Shown here piece after piece: positions 9,083-17,746 of a stretch of DNA of 64,000 nt (positions within the stretch are counted from its first letter, which is position 1; each line of letters opens with the position of its first letter). A program made the position numbers and the translations under genes. Origin of the DNA: an uncultured Paracoccaceae bacterium (lineage in GTDB: Bacteria > Pseudomonadota > Alphaproteobacteria > Rhodobacterales > Rhodobacteraceae); the NCBI GenBank assembly GCA_943787985.1, contig CALSOO010000008.1, forward strand, positions 131,501 through 195,500, given 5' to 3'. The notes under the pieces are model-generated. The model was not told where the DNA came from and made no database searches. It was given only the letters and a program-made list of their open reading frames with translations.

Positions 9083-9197
9083 ACGCCCAATGTGGTTCAG
9101 ACACCCGACAGCCGATATCTTAACCAACAGTTACCCTGCCCGCCCAAACCTTAACGCAGCTTAGGTGTGAACGCAGTGTTAACGCCCGCAAGCCACC

Positions 9198-9319
9198 TGT
9201 CTTGTGACTAACAGGGGCCGTTTTGTACAACACGCCCCAAAACCCCTCAAAACGGCCCTGCGCAGACCCCGCGTCTTGTGACATTTGCCTTCGGTTTTGT
9301 ACAAGACCGCCCCAAACCC
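9198..9319. repeat. Two-copy direct repeat (74-base period) with TTGTACAA palindromes in the fabB leader
   Basis: Two imperfect 48-base copies lie at 9198-9245 and 9272-9319, exactly 74 bases apart. Each has GTCTTGTGAC, an 11-12-base variable part, then TTTTGTACAA and an (A)CGCCCCAAA-type end. The core TTGTACAA is an exact palindrome at 9223-9230 and 9297-9304. Both lie in the 352-base stretch 9083-9434 that has no gene and directly precedes fabB. The same stretch has GTTAAC at 9178-9183 and 9334-9339. The conserved, helically phased layout (74 bases is about seven turns) suggests two operator copies; the regulator is unknown. Confidence 0.7.
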
Positions 9320-9434
9320 GCAGCGCACGCTGCGTTAACCTGCCTGCCCCCGATTTCATCCTTAGGTTTTATCGGGTTGCGCCTTTTGCCCCCCCTGTCC
9401 TATTAAGAGCCCAAGCAAACGGAGGAGTGCGCCC

Positions 9435-10664
9435 ATGCGCCGTGTCGTCGTGACTGGATTGGGCATCGTCTCATCCATCGGGAACAATGCCCAAGAGGTA
9501 CTGCAATCGCTCAAATCTGGGACCAGTGGCATCACCGCTTCTGACCCCATGGCAGAGCATGGATTTCGCAGTCAAATCGCTGGAAACCTGAAGATCGATG
9601 TGTCCGAACACGTCGACAAACGCACCTTGCGGTTTATGGGTCCGGGGGCGGCCTATGCGCATATCGCCATGGGTCAAGCCATTGCAGACGCTGGACTTTC
9701 CGAGGATCAGGTCGTCAACGAACGCACCGGCCTTGTGGCGGGATCGGGGGGGCCATCGACCTCTGCGATGCTTGCCGCCCATCAGGTCGTTGCCAAAACC
9801 GGCGCCACCAAACGCATCGGCCCTTTTGCCGTGCCCAAGTGCATGTCCTCGACCATTTCCGCCAATCTGTCGACCGCTTACAAAATCAAGGGCATCAACT
9901 ATTCCATCACCTCGGCCTGCTCCACATCTCTGCATTGCATCGGCAATGCAGCCGAGCAAATTATGATGGGAAAACAGGATGTTATGTTTGCAGGCGGCGG
10001 CGAGGAACTGGACTGGACCCTGTCCTGCCTGTTCGACGCGATGGGCGCGATGAGCAGCAAATACAACGACACCCCGACCGAGGCCTCCCGCGCGTTTGAC
10101 GCGGATCGTGACGGCTTTGTCATCTCCGGTGGTGGCGGCATAGTGGTGCTTGAAGATCTCGAGCACGCATTGGCGCGCGGCGCAAAAATCTATGCAGAAG
10201 TAACGGGTTACGCGGCAACCTCTGACGGGCATGACATGGTCGCCCCCTCCGGTGAAGGCGGCGAGCGCGCCATGCGACTGGCCCTGCAAACCCTGCCAGA
10301 AGGGCGTAAAGTCGGCTACATCAACGCCCACGGCACCTCCACCCCCGTCGGCGATGTGGGCGAGATCGAAGCCGTCCGCCGCGTCTTTGGCAAAGGCAGC
10401 ACACCGCCAGTTTCTTCAACGAAATCAATGACCGGACACGCCCAAGGCGCTGCTGGAGCGCTCGAGGCGATCTTTAGCCTCTTGATGCTGGACAATGATT
10501 TCATCGCCGGTTCCATCAACGTCAAAACTCTCGACCCCGCGCTGGACGCGTCCGAGATCGCAACCGAAACCGTCCTGAACGCAGGCCTTGATTCGGTGAT
10601 GACGAACTCCTTCGGGTTCGGCGGCACAAACGGATCGATGATCCTGTCAAAGTACCACGGGTAA
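9435..10664 (+). CDS. fabB: 3-oxoacyl-ACP synthase I FabB
   Basis: FabB condenses acyl-ACP with malonyl-ACP and elongates the cis-3-decenoyl product of FabA, so it is needed for unsaturated fatty acids. The 409-residue protein has the full Cys-His-His triad: SACSTSLHC (C162), INAHGTSTP (H299) and TGHAQGAAG (H335), with Lys330 nearby. The ATG at 9435 follows GGAGGAG about nine bases upstream. The fabI start is 11 bases after its stop, so the two form an operon. The repeat-bearing leader at 9198-9319 is its likely control region. Confidence 0.96.
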   Translation: MRRVVVTGLGIVSSIGNNAQEVLQSLKSGTSGITASDPMAEHGFRSQIAGNLKIDVSEHVDKRTLRFMGPGAAYAHIAMGQAIADAGLSEDQVVNERTGLVAGSGGPSTSAMLAAHQVVAKTGATKRIGPFAVPKCMSSTISANLSTAYKIKGINYSITSACSTSLHCIGNAAEQIMMGKQDVMFAGGGEELDWTLSCLFDAMGAMSSKYNDTPTEASRAFDADRDGFVISGGGGIVVLEDLEHALARGAKIYAEVTGYAATSDGHDMVAPSGEGGERAMRLALQTLPEGRKVGYINAHGTSTPVGDVGEIEAVRRVFGKGSTPPVSSTKSMTGHAQGAAGALEAIFSLLMLDNDFIAGSINVKTLDPALDASEIATETVLNAGLDSVMTNSFGFGGTNGSMILSKYHG

Positions 10665-10675
10665 GAGAACACAAA

Positions 10676-11467
10676 ATGTCCAAACAACTTGAAGGAAAAC
10701 GCGGCCTTATCATGGGTGTCGCCAATGATCGCTCCATCGCTTGGGGGATCGCCAAAGCCATGGCCGAGGCAGGCGCAGAACTTGCGTTTACCTATCAAGG
10801 GGATGCGTTTGGAAAGCGGCTCGAGCCGCTCGCCGCCTCTGTCGGGTCCGACTTTATGGTCGACGTCGATGTGACCGATGATGCCTCCCTTGACGCCGCA
10901 TTCGAGCAGCTTGAAGCGCGTTGGCCCACGATTGATTTTGTCGTCCATGCCATTGCTTTTTCAGACAAATCCGAGTTGACGGGTCGCTTCCTGAACACGT
11001 CCCGCGCCAACTTCAAACACTCCATGGATATCTCTGCCTACTCCTTCATCGAAGTGGCACGGCGCGCCCATCCCATGATGGTCGAAAACGGCGGCACGTT
11101 GTTGACGCTCACCTATCTCGGCTCCAACCGCGTGGTTCCCAATTACAACGTTATGGGCGTGGCCAAGGCCGCATTGGAAAGCGCGACGCGCTACCTTGCC
11201 AATGATCTTGGACCCGATGGAATCCGCGTCAATGCGATCTCTCCCGGTCCGATGAAAACCCTTGCCGGTGCGGCCATTGGCGGCGCGCGCAAGACCTACA
11301 AACACACGGATCAAAACGCTCCTCTGCGCGCCAATGCGACGCTGGAAGCGGTCGGGGGGACGGCTGTCTATCTCGCGTCTGAGGCCGGCGCTTGCACGTC
11401 TGGTGAAATCATCCGCGTTGACGGCGGGTTCCATGTTTTGGGCATGCCACAGCAGGATCACCTGTAA
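10676..11467 (+). CDS. fabI: Enoyl-ACP reductase FabI
   Basis: The NADH-dependent enoyl-ACP reductase completes each elongation cycle and is the target of triclosan. The 263-residue SDR-like protein has the nucleotide-binding start GLIMGVANDRSIAWGIA and the FabI catalytic pattern Y147, Y157 and K164 in TYLGSNRVVPNYNVMGVAK; the C-terminus GEIIRVDGGFHVLG is typical. It lies 11 bases downstream of fabB in the same operon. Downstream there is a GC-rich stem-loop (CTGACAGC/GCTGTCAG, about 11487-11513) with no clear T-run, so the end of the operon is uncertain. Confidence 0.96.
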   Translation: MSKQLEGKRGLIMGVANDRSIAWGIAKAMAEAGAELAFTYQGDAFGKRLEPLAASVGSDFMVDVDVTDDASLDAAFEQLEARWPTIDFVVHAIAFSDKSELTGRFLNTSRANFKHSMDISAYSFIEVARRAHPMMVENGGTLLTLTYLGSNRVVPNYNVMGVAKAALESATRYLANDLGPDGIRVNAISPGPMKTLAGAAIGGARKTYKHTDQNAPLRANATLEAVGGTAVYLASEAGACTSGEIIRVDGGFHVLGMPQQDHL

Positions 11468-11624
11468 CGTCACTATCGGGGACACTGACAGCGCAGTGCG
11501 GCGGCTGTCAGACACTGGCTGGAATTGCGCGATACGACGGTTCCAGCATCCAGACATAGCAAAAGCCCCAGATTTGTCATGATCTCGGCATGAGGCTGCC
11601 ACCTGGCGCGGGCAGCCTGTTGTC

Positions 11625-11981
11625 ATGGCTATGGCAGACACATATCACATCAGAACGCTCGAACGCAGAGCCGCGCGCACCCGCCGCTCCAAGTGGTTGT
11701 CACGTATCATTTTTTCACTGTCCGGCTTTGGCCTGATGTTGTTCCTGCGCTTCAACCCAGAGGTTGCGCTAGACGTGGTCACATGGGTCGAAATCCAGCG
11801 GGAAAACAGTGAGGTTGCCCGCGACCTGAGCCTGCCGCAAGTGCGCATCATGCCATTGGATCGCGTGGTTGTACGGCGCGGAACGCAGACCGAACCACGC
11901 CCCCAAGTGTCCTCAAAAGACGCCCAAGCCCAAGCGGACTCTGTGTCTCACACCCTTCAGAACTTCAAAGTCGGCGGTTAG
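11625..11981 (+). CDS. Hypothetical single-span membrane protein (118 aa)
   Basis: I recognise no family. The basic N-terminus (RTLERRAARTRRSKWLSR) is followed by a hydrophobic segment at about residues 27-42 (IIFSLSGFGLMLFLRF) and a soluble C-terminal part rich in Val, Arg, Gln and Ser, so a type II inner-membrane anchor is likely. Two ATGs are possible (11625 and 11631); an 8-bp stem-loop (11593-11600 with 11611-11618) directly precedes them and no Shine-Dalgarno sequence is obvious. The stop overlaps the convergent FKBP stop by four bases. Confidence 0.55.
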   Translation: MAMADTYHIRTLERRAARTRRSKWLSRIIFSLSGFGLMLFLRFNPEVALDVVTWVEIQRENSEVARDLSLPQVRIMPLDRVVVRRGTQTEPRPQVSSKDAQAQADSVSHTLQNFKVGG

Positions 11982-12406
11982 CCAATACTGACAATTTCGA
12001 TGTCAAAGGTCAGGTCTTTGCCCGCCAGCGCGTGGTTTGCATCCAAGGTCACAGTCGCCTCATCGACAGCGATCACTGTCACAGGCATCGGTTGCCCACT
12101 TGGGCTCTGCATGTGCAACTGTGTACCGATATCCAACGGAATTTCCGGCGGAATGCCTTCGCGCGGCACGGCTTGCTGCATTTCGGGATTGATAGGCCCG
12201 TAGGCTTTTTCGACAGGGATCTGCACCTTTTTGGTGTCCCCAACGGCCATGCCTGGCAACGCTTCATCCAGACCTGTAATGATTTGACCCGACCCAACCT
12301 GAAATTCCAGTGGATCGCGCCCGTCCGAGCTGTCAAACACAGAACCGTCCAGCAGCGTGCCTGTGTAGTGAATGCTCACCGTGTCACCGTCTTTGATTAC
12401 TGCCAT
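11978..12406 (-). CDS. FKBP-type peptidyl-prolyl isomerase (SlyD-like)
   Basis: A 142-residue protein with the FKBP strand-loop pattern: VSIHYTGTLLDGSVFDSS, LEFQVGSGQIITGLDEALPGMAVGDTK, and the IF-domain insertion IPVEKAYGPINPEM ... QAVPREGIP that marks the SlyD/FKBP_C chaperone group. No signal peptide is present, so it acts in the cytoplasm. The His-rich metal tail of E. coli SlyD is missing, which is common in alphaproteobacteria. It would catalyse proline isomerisation and chaperone folding. It is convergent with the gene ending at 11981, with which it overlaps by four bases. Confidence 0.92.
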   Translation of the reverse strand: MAVIKDGDTVSIHYTGTLLDGSVFDSSDGRDPLEFQVGSGQIITGLDEALPGMAVGDTKKVQIPVEKAYGPINPEMQQAVPREGIPPEIPLDIGTQLHMQSPSGQPMPVTVIAVDEATVTLDANHALAGKDLTFDIEIVSIG

Positions 12407-12530
12407 CTGTCATCACCTTGTACTTTTGCTGGTCCCCATCCTGCCTGTTCCGTGATGCGGGGTAAACCCCACCTTACCCCTTTTCGCCAGCGCACTTGCA
12501 TGCCAGTGTGCGCGCAAAGAGGACTCAATC

Positions 12531-13217
12531 ATGCCAATCACCACCTGTGTCTTTGACGCCTACGGCACATTGTTTGACGTGGCCGCCGCCGCCCGCCAAG
12601 CGGCCAGCGAACCTGCCTTTGTGGCCATCAAGGACACGTGGCCCCAGTTGGCCGAACATTGGCGCCTCAAACAACTGCAATACACATGGTTGCGCGCCAT
12701 CAGTGATGCCCACACCGATTTCTGGACCGTCACTCAGGACGGGTTGGACTGGGCCCTTGAAAAGATGGGGCTTGGCCATGACGCCGCCCTGCGCACCCGC
12801 CTGCTGGCACTTTATTGGGAGTTGTCCGCCTACGACGAGGTGCCTGCCATGCTCAAAGCCCTCAAAGCCGGCGGGATGCACACAGCCATTTTGTCCAACG
12901 GCTCCCCCAGGATGTTGGAGGGCGCGGTCAGCTCTGCTGGCATTGGCGATGTTCTGGACGTGTGCCTGTCCGTGGAAAGCGTCGGGATATTCAAGCCAGA
13001 CACCCGCGTCTACGACTTGGTCACAGCCCACTTTGGCTGCCCGAAAGACGAGGTGCTGTTTGTGTCCTCCAACGGGTGGGACGCGGCGGGCGCCAGTGGG
13101 CACGGGTTCGAAACCGCATGGGTCAATCGCGCCGGTGAGCCGATGGACCGCCTGCCGTGGAAACCACAGCACGTCCTGTCCGACCTGACAACAATCCCCC
13201 AACTTGCAGGCCTCTGA
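12531..13217 (+). CDS. Haloacid dehalogenase, type II
   Basis: A 228-residue HAD-superfamily hydrolase matching the L-2-haloacid dehalogenase type II pattern. Motif I is VFDAYGTLFD with nucleophile Asp9; motif II ILSNGSPRML; then SVGIFKPDTRVYDL with the conserved Lys, and VLFVSSNGWDAAGASGHGF, which includes the Ser-Ser-Asn...Asp of true dehalogenases. It would hydrolyse (S)-2-haloacids to (R)-2-hydroxyacids. The ATG at 12531 is preceded by AGGA. The next gene starts immediately after its TGA, so the two are likely translated from one mRNA. Confidence 0.88.
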   Translation: MPITTCVFDAYGTLFDVAAAARQAASEPAFVAIKDTWPQLAEHWRLKQLQYTWLRAISDAHTDFWTVTQDGLDWALEKMGLGHDAALRTRLLALYWELSAYDEVPAMLKALKAGGMHTAILSNGSPRMLEGAVSSAGIGDVLDVCLSVESVGIFKPDTRVYDLVTAHFGCPKDEVLFVSSNGWDAAGASGHGFETAWVNRAGEPMDRLPWKPQHVLSDLTTIPQLAGL

Positions 13218-14036
13218 ATGCCCAATTTCACCACATCTGACGGACTGTCCCTGCACTACACGGATGAAGGCACCGGATTGCCTGTTTTGTGCCTTGCGGG
13301 ACTGACGCGCACGGGCGCGGATTTTGACTACATGGCGCCGCATCTGTCCGGTATCCGCCTGATCCGTCTGGATTATCGCGGCCGCGGGCAGTCGGATTGG
13401 GATCCGAACTGGCAGAACTACGCCCTTCCCATCGAATGTCGGGATGTGTTGGAGCTTTTGGACCATCTGAACCTTGAGGCTGTGGCCATCATTGGCACCT
13501 CTCGTGGAGGATTGAACGCGATGGGTTTGGCGGCCACGGCCCCTGAACGCTTGCTGGGTGTTGCCCTCAATGACATCGGACCCGAACTGGACCCCGCTGG
13601 CCTTGACGGGATCATGACCCATCTCGGGCGCAATCCGGCGGCAGGCGGACATGAACATATCGCCGCCGCACTGCCTATGGTGCTCAAAGGGTTCAAAGGC
13701 GTGCCAGCCAGCCGTTGGCTGGAAGAGGCCCACAAACACTACACAACGCTCGATGGTAAGTTGCAAATCACCTATGACCCCCACTTGCGGGATGCGGTCG
13801 AGGCCAGCGGGGACATCCCCGACCTTTGGCCGTTCTTTGATGCGCTGGCAGGCAAACCACTGCTGTGCTTGCGCGGCGCGGGTTCTGATTTGCTCAGCGC
13901 CCGAACATTCGTCGCCATGCAAGAACGCAACCCCGAAATGCTGGCCGTCACCGTCGCGGGGCGCGGGCACATCCCCTTTCTGGACGAACCCGAAAGCCTG
14001 CAAGGGCTGCACGCATGGTTGGAGCAACTGCAATGA
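13218..14036 (+). CDS. Alpha/beta hydrolase
   Basis: A 272-residue alpha/beta-hydrolase fold protein. It has the oxyanion-loop region LPVLCLAGLTRTGADFDYM, LDYRGRGQSDWDP, the nucleophile elbow GTSRGG (S95), and the catalytic His in GRGHIPFLDEPESL near the C-terminus. The substrate is not readable. Its ATG abuts the TGA of the HAD dehalogenase, and its TGA overlaps the ATG of the dehydratase gene (ATGA), so it is the middle member of a translationally coupled run. Confidence 0.85.
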   Translation: MPNFTTSDGLSLHYTDEGTGLPVLCLAGLTRTGADFDYMAPHLSGIRLIRLDYRGRGQSDWDPNWQNYALPIECRDVLELLDHLNLEAVAIIGTSRGGLNAMGLAATAPERLLGVALNDIGPELDPAGLDGIMTHLGRNPAAGGHEHIAAALPMVLKGFKGVPASRWLEEAHKHYTTLDGKLQITYDPHLRDAVEASGDIPDLWPFFDALAGKPLLCLRGAGSDLLSARTFVAMQERNPEMLAVTVAGRGHIPFLDEPESLQGLHAWLEQLQ

Positions 14037-15007
14037 ACATAGACATGATCCGCGCAGCCGCCCAGCGCCTTAAGGGGCACGCGCGCCGCACCCCACTGTT
14101 GAACTCACCGTTTCTGGACGACATTGCAGGGCGGCGGGTCTGGATCAAACCGGAGTGTTTGCAACACACGGGCAGCTTCAAGTTTCGCGGCGGATGGGCT
14201 GCGATTTCCGCGCTGGATGCAGAGGTGCGCGCCAAGGGTGTGATCGCCTTCTCCAGTGGCAACCACGCGCAAGGGGTCGCCTTGGCCGCCCGTCAACACG
14301 GCGTGGGCGCGGTCATCGTCATGCCCTCGGATGCCCCTGTTATGAAGGTCGAAAACACCCGCGCTTTGGGCGCCGAGGTCGTGCTCTATGAACGCGCAAC
14401 CGAGGACCGCGATGCCATCGGGGCCAAGCTGGCCCATGACCGGGGACTGACGTTGATCAAACCCTTTGACGAGCCCGAAGTGATCGCAGGCCAAGGCACC
14501 TGTGGCCTTGAGATCGCAGAGCAGGCCGATGAATTGGGCATCACCACTGCGCAAGTGCTTGTGTGCTGTGGTGGGGGTGGGCTGACCTCCGGCATCGCCC
14601 TTGCCCTTGAAGCAGACGCACCCGGGATGCGCGTGCGCCCCGTTGAACCTGCAGGTTTTGACGATGTGGCGCGGTCTCTCGACACAGGCGAAATCAAACG
14701 CAACGCGGCCCTCTCCGGCAGCATTTGCGACGCGATCATCACGGCCCAACCGGGCGATATTACCTTTCCCATCATGCACCGCCTGTGCGGCGCAGGCTTG
14801 GTCATCACCGACGATGAAGCGCGCCATGCCATGGCCCTGGCCTTTGCCCGTCTCAAGCTGGTGGCCGAACCGGGGGGCGCGGCCGCTTTGGCGGCGGCCC
14901 TGTTTCGCAAAGACGACATCGCTGGCGACGACGTTATCGTCACCATTTCGGGCGGCAACGTAGACGCCGCAGTGTTTCAATCCGCCCTCACACAGTTTGG
15001 AAGCTAA
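14033..15007 (+). CDS. PLP-dependent threonine/serine dehydratase family protein
   Basis: A 324-residue fold-type II PLP enzyme. The Schiff-base lysine lies in HTGSFKFRG (K50), the substrate loop is SSGNHAQGVA, and the phosphate-binding glycine loop is CCGGGGLTSG. There is no C-terminal ACT regulatory domain, so it belongs to the short catabolic or racemase-like branch, which deaminates L-threonine or L-serine to the 2-oxo acid and ammonia. The ATG at 14033 overlaps the preceding stop by ATGA, which decides the start; an in-frame ATG at 14015 lies inside the hydrolase gene. Confidence 0.88.
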   Translation: MNIDMIRAAAQRLKGHARRTPLLNSPFLDDIAGRRVWIKPECLQHTGSFKFRGGWAAISALDAEVRAKGVIAFSSGNHAQGVALAARQHGVGAVIVMPSDAPVMKVENTRALGAEVVLYERATEDRDAIGAKLAHDRGLTLIKPFDEPEVIAGQGTCGLEIAEQADELGITTAQVLVCCGGGGLTSGIALALEADAPGMRVRPVEPAGFDDVARSLDTGEIKRNAALSGSICDAIITAQPGDITFPIMHRLCGAGLVITDDEARHAMALAFARLKLVAEPGGAAALAAALFRKDDIAGDDVIVTISGGNVDAAVFQSALTQFGS

Positions 15008-15008
15008 A

Positions 15009-16208
15009 ATGACCCAATTCACCATCGCGAGCTTCAATGTCAAAAACCTGATTGGACCCGATCAGGAATACTACCGCTTTCAGAAGTACACGCCTGAAGA
15101 ATACGCATGGAAAGCCGACTGGCTCTCCGAGCAGTTGCAAACGATGGATGCGGATGTGGTCGGGTTTCAGGAAATCTTTGATGAAAAGTCCTTGCGCGAT
15201 GTGATTGCGGATGCCGACGCCGAAGGGATCGCGGGAAACGAGGCGCATATTCCCGGTGCCAACAAACGCTACCGTCGCAAGGCGATTTTTCGCAAGCTGG
15301 CCTATAGTCCCTACACGGATGCGGGACTGGCCTTTGCGCCCAACCTCAATGACGGCCCCGCTGGCGAGCGCCGCCCCGGTTTGGCCGTGCTGTCGCGCTT
15401 TGGCTTTGTGGGGGACCCCGAGGTCATCCAGGACCTCGACGACGCGCCGATCACATGGAACAGCAGCGCCCAAGAGGGCTCGTATGTGTTGCGCCGCCTG
15501 TCCCGTCCGATCCTGAAAGTCCGTGTGCCTGTGGGCGATCACGTGGTGACCGTGTTCAACTGCCATCTCAAGTCCAAACTGGGCGAATTTGACCGTGTAG
15601 AGGGGGCCGATTTCCCTATTGAAGCGGATTTGACCCAATACGACCCTGTTGGACGTGCCATGGGCGCGATGCGTGCTGCGATGCGCCGTATGGCCGAAGC
15701 CTGCGTGCTGCGCCGCCTGATCGTGGAGGAAATCCACGCAGGCAACCCTGTCATGGTCATGGGGGACTTCAACGACGGAGAACATGCCGTCAGCTCTGAA
15801 ATCATCAGCGGCGAAGTTCCGTTCAAGAACTATGCATGGATGTTGCGCCACGATGCCAAAAGCCCGCGTGACCGCTATTCGGACGACGAAAACATCCAGA
15901 TCACCGAGGACATCGACAGCGTCCGCCTGCACTCTGCCGAAAAGCAGTTCGTGCGCAAATCCGCGCGTGATATGGTGTTTACCTCTGCCTTTGGCGGGAC
16001 ATTTGAAAGCATCGACCAGATTTACATGTCGCGCCACTTTATGGCCGGTGCCCCCGACAGCATCGGTGAGATGGAATATTTCTCTGCCCTCAACGACCAC
16101 CTCACGGACGGCAGCCACCCCGAAGCGCCCTACAACAAGCTGGCGTCGGATCACGGTCAAATCATTGCGCATATGCGCCTGAGCGGCGGCGCGCCGTCCA
16201 AACGATAA
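15009..16208 (+). CDS. Endonuclease/exonuclease/phosphatase (EEP) family protein
   Basis: About 399 residues. The EEP motifs appear in order: IASFNVKNL at the N-terminus, VGFQEIFD with the metal-binding Glu, FNCHLKSK, VMVMGDFND with the catalytic Asp/Asn pair, and SDHGQIIAHM at the C-terminus. Members hydrolyse phosphodiesters, from DNA to phospholipid headgroups; the specificity here is open. No signal peptide is present. I chose the ATG at 15009, just after the upstream stop, with GGAAG in the spacer. It follows the dehydratase gene and precedes pcaD by 21 bases. Confidence 0.85.
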   Translation: MTQFTIASFNVKNLIGPDQEYYRFQKYTPEEYAWKADWLSEQLQTMDADVVGFQEIFDEKSLRDVIADADAEGIAGNEAHIPGANKRYRRKAIFRKLAYSPYTDAGLAFAPNLNDGPAGERRPGLAVLSRFGFVGDPEVIQDLDDAPITWNSSAQEGSYVLRRLSRPILKVRVPVGDHVVTVFNCHLKSKLGEFDRVEGADFPIEADLTQYDPVGRAMGAMRAAMRRMAEACVLRRLIVEEIHAGNPVMVMGDFNDGEHAVSSEIISGEVPFKNYAWMLRHDAKSPRDRYSDDENIQITEDIDSVRLHSAEKQFVRKSARDMVFTSAFGGTFESIDQIYMSRHFMAGAPDSIGEMEYFSALNDHLTDGSHPEAPYNKLASDHGQIIAHMRLSGGAPSKR

Positions 16209-16229
16209 GCTCTTGAAGGAGATGATCTG

Positions 16230-17024
16230 ATGAAACTTGCTGACTTGGGCGATGTTCGCCTGCATTACCGGATTGATGGCCCTGATGACGGTGTGCCTGT
16301 GGTGTTTGCGAACTCGTTGGGGACGGACTTGCGCCTGTGGGACCCGATCCTGCCGTTGTTGCCCGAAGGGTTGCGCATTTTGCGGTACGACAAACGGGGC
16401 CACGGCCTCAGCTCTTGTCCCCCTGCCCCTTACGCAATGGGCGCGCTGATCGGGGATGTCGAAAAACTGATGGATATGAACGGGTTCAAGGACGCGTTGT
16501 TTGTCGGCCTGTCCATCGGCGGCATGATTGCACAAGGGTTGGCCGTCAAGCGCCTTGATCTGGTGCGGGCCATGGTGCTGTCCAACACGGGCGCCAAAAT
16601 TGGCACCCCCGAGATGTGGAAGACCCGCATTGATGCGGTCAACGCAGACGGGATCGAAAGTCTGGCCGACGCGGTGATGGAACGCTGGTTCGCGCGCAGT
16701 TTCCGCGAAGGTCCCACGTTAGAGCTGTGGCGCAATATGCTGACCCGCCAGGAGGACACGGGGTATGCGGGGTGTTCTGCGGCAATTTCGGGGACCGATT
16801 TTTACACCCCGACATCCGGCTTGCGCCTGCCCACCTTGGGAATTGCCGGATCAGAGGACGGCTCGACCCCGCCCGATCTGGTGCGCGAAACCGTTGATTT
16901 GATCCCCGGAAGCCAGTTCAAACTGATCCGCAATGCAGGCCATTTGCCCTGCGTGGAGCAGCCCGAAGAATTTGCCGCCGCTTTGACGGACTTTATGACC
17001 AGCACTGGACACATCCGGGGATGA
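16230..17024 (+). CDS. pcaD: 3-oxoadipate enol-lactonase PcaD
   Basis: PcaD hydrolyses 3-oxoadipate enol-lactone in the protocatechuate branch of the beta-ketoadipate pathway. The 264-residue alpha/beta hydrolase has VVFANSLGTDLRLWDP, LRYDKRGHGLSS, nucleophile elbow GLSIGG (S95), the Asp in GSEDGSTPP and the His in NAGHLPCVEQPEEF, all characteristic of PcaD. GAAGGAG lies before the ATG. It overlaps the next gene by ATGA, and pcaB follows that gene. The genes for protocatechuate dioxygenase (pcaGH) and PcaC are not in the window. Confidence 0.9.
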   Translation: MKLADLGDVRLHYRIDGPDDGVPVVFANSLGTDLRLWDPILPLLPEGLRILRYDKRGHGLSSCPPAPYAMGALIGDVEKLMDMNGFKDALFVGLSIGGMIAQGLAVKRLDLVRAMVLSNTGAKIGTPEMWKTRIDAVNADGIESLADAVMERWFARSFREGPTLELWRNMLTRQEDTGYAGCSAAISGTDFYTPTSGLRLPTLGIAGSEDGSTPPDLVRETVDLIPGSQFKLIRNAGHLPCVEQPEEFAAALTDFMTSTGHIRG

Positions 17025-17743
17025 CCAAACTGGTTCTGGTGCATGGGTCGTGCCACGGCGCGTGGTGTTGGCGTGACATGATCGCCCCGCTCACGCAGTC
17101 GGGGCACGACGTCGTGGCACTGGACTTGCCCTCCCACGGCGATGATCCCACCCCCGTAAACACCGTGACCTTGGACAGTTATGCCCAAGCGATCGCAAGC
17201 GCCTGCACCCCCGACACTGTGCTGGTGGGACATTCCATGGGGGGCTACGCGATCACGGCGGCGGCAGAGCTTGCCCCACAAAACATCGCGCAACTGATCT
17301 ATCTGGCCGCCTATGTGCCCGTCAGCGGCGCGTCCTTGGCCGATATGCGCCGCATGGCCCCCAGCCAGCCGTTGTTGCCAGCCGTCGTTATGGCGCAGGA
17401 TGCGCAAAGTTTTACGGTTGATGCCGCCAAAGCCCCTGCATTGTTTTATCACGACTGTTCGGACGCGCAGGTGGCATATGCTTTGGCCCGCCTTGGCCCC
17501 CAAGCCCGCCTGCCAACCGAGACTGCATTGACGCTCACCCAACGATCCGCCGCGATTCCGCGCGCTTATATTCGCTGTACAGATGACCGGACCATCCCTC
17601 CCGCGTTCCAGCGCACCATGACAACCGGATGGCCTGCCAGAACCGTTGTGGACATGGACACGTCCCACTCCCCTTTCTTTTCCTCGCCAAATGCGTTGGC
17701 GGCGCATATTGAGGCCCTGAGTCCGCAAACACGCAAAGGATGA
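17021..17743 (+). CDS. Alpha/beta hydrolase of the esterase/hydroxynitrile-lyase type
   Basis: A 240-residue protein with LVLVHGSCHGAWCWRDMI at the N-terminus, the elbow GHSMGG (S72) and a C-terminal His in DTSHSPFFSSP. The VHGxxHGAWCW start is characteristic of the methylesterase/salicylic-acid-binding-protein and hydroxynitrile-lyase group and its bacterial relatives. It lies inside the pca pair, overlapping pcaD by four bases and ending three bases before pcaB, so it could release an aromatic acid from an ester to feed the pathway; that role is inference. Confidence 0.82.
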   Translation: MTKLVLVHGSCHGAWCWRDMIAPLTQSGHDVVALDLPSHGDDPTPVNTVTLDSYAQAIASACTPDTVLVGHSMGGYAITAAAELAPQNIAQLIYLAAYVPVSGASLADMRRMAPSQPLLPAVVMAQDAQSFTVDAAKAPALFYHDCSDAQVAYALARLGPQARLPTETALTLTQRSAAIPRAYIRCTDDRTIPPAFQRTMTTGWPARTVVDMDTSHSPFFSSPNALAAHIEALSPQTRKG

Positions 17744-17746
17744 TCC

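Noticed and set aside
9120..9134. CtrA-like TTAA-N7-TTAC upstream of fabB
   Set aside because: The second half is off consensus and there is no cell-cycle gene nearby.
14988..16535. A 515-codon open frame on the minus strand, with several other long antisense frames (e.g. 12525-14033, 16802-18058, 20182-21513, and 1731-2891 on plus)
   Set aside because: They lie opposite genes with clear motifs, have no recognised domains, and are typical of GC-rich antisense frames.
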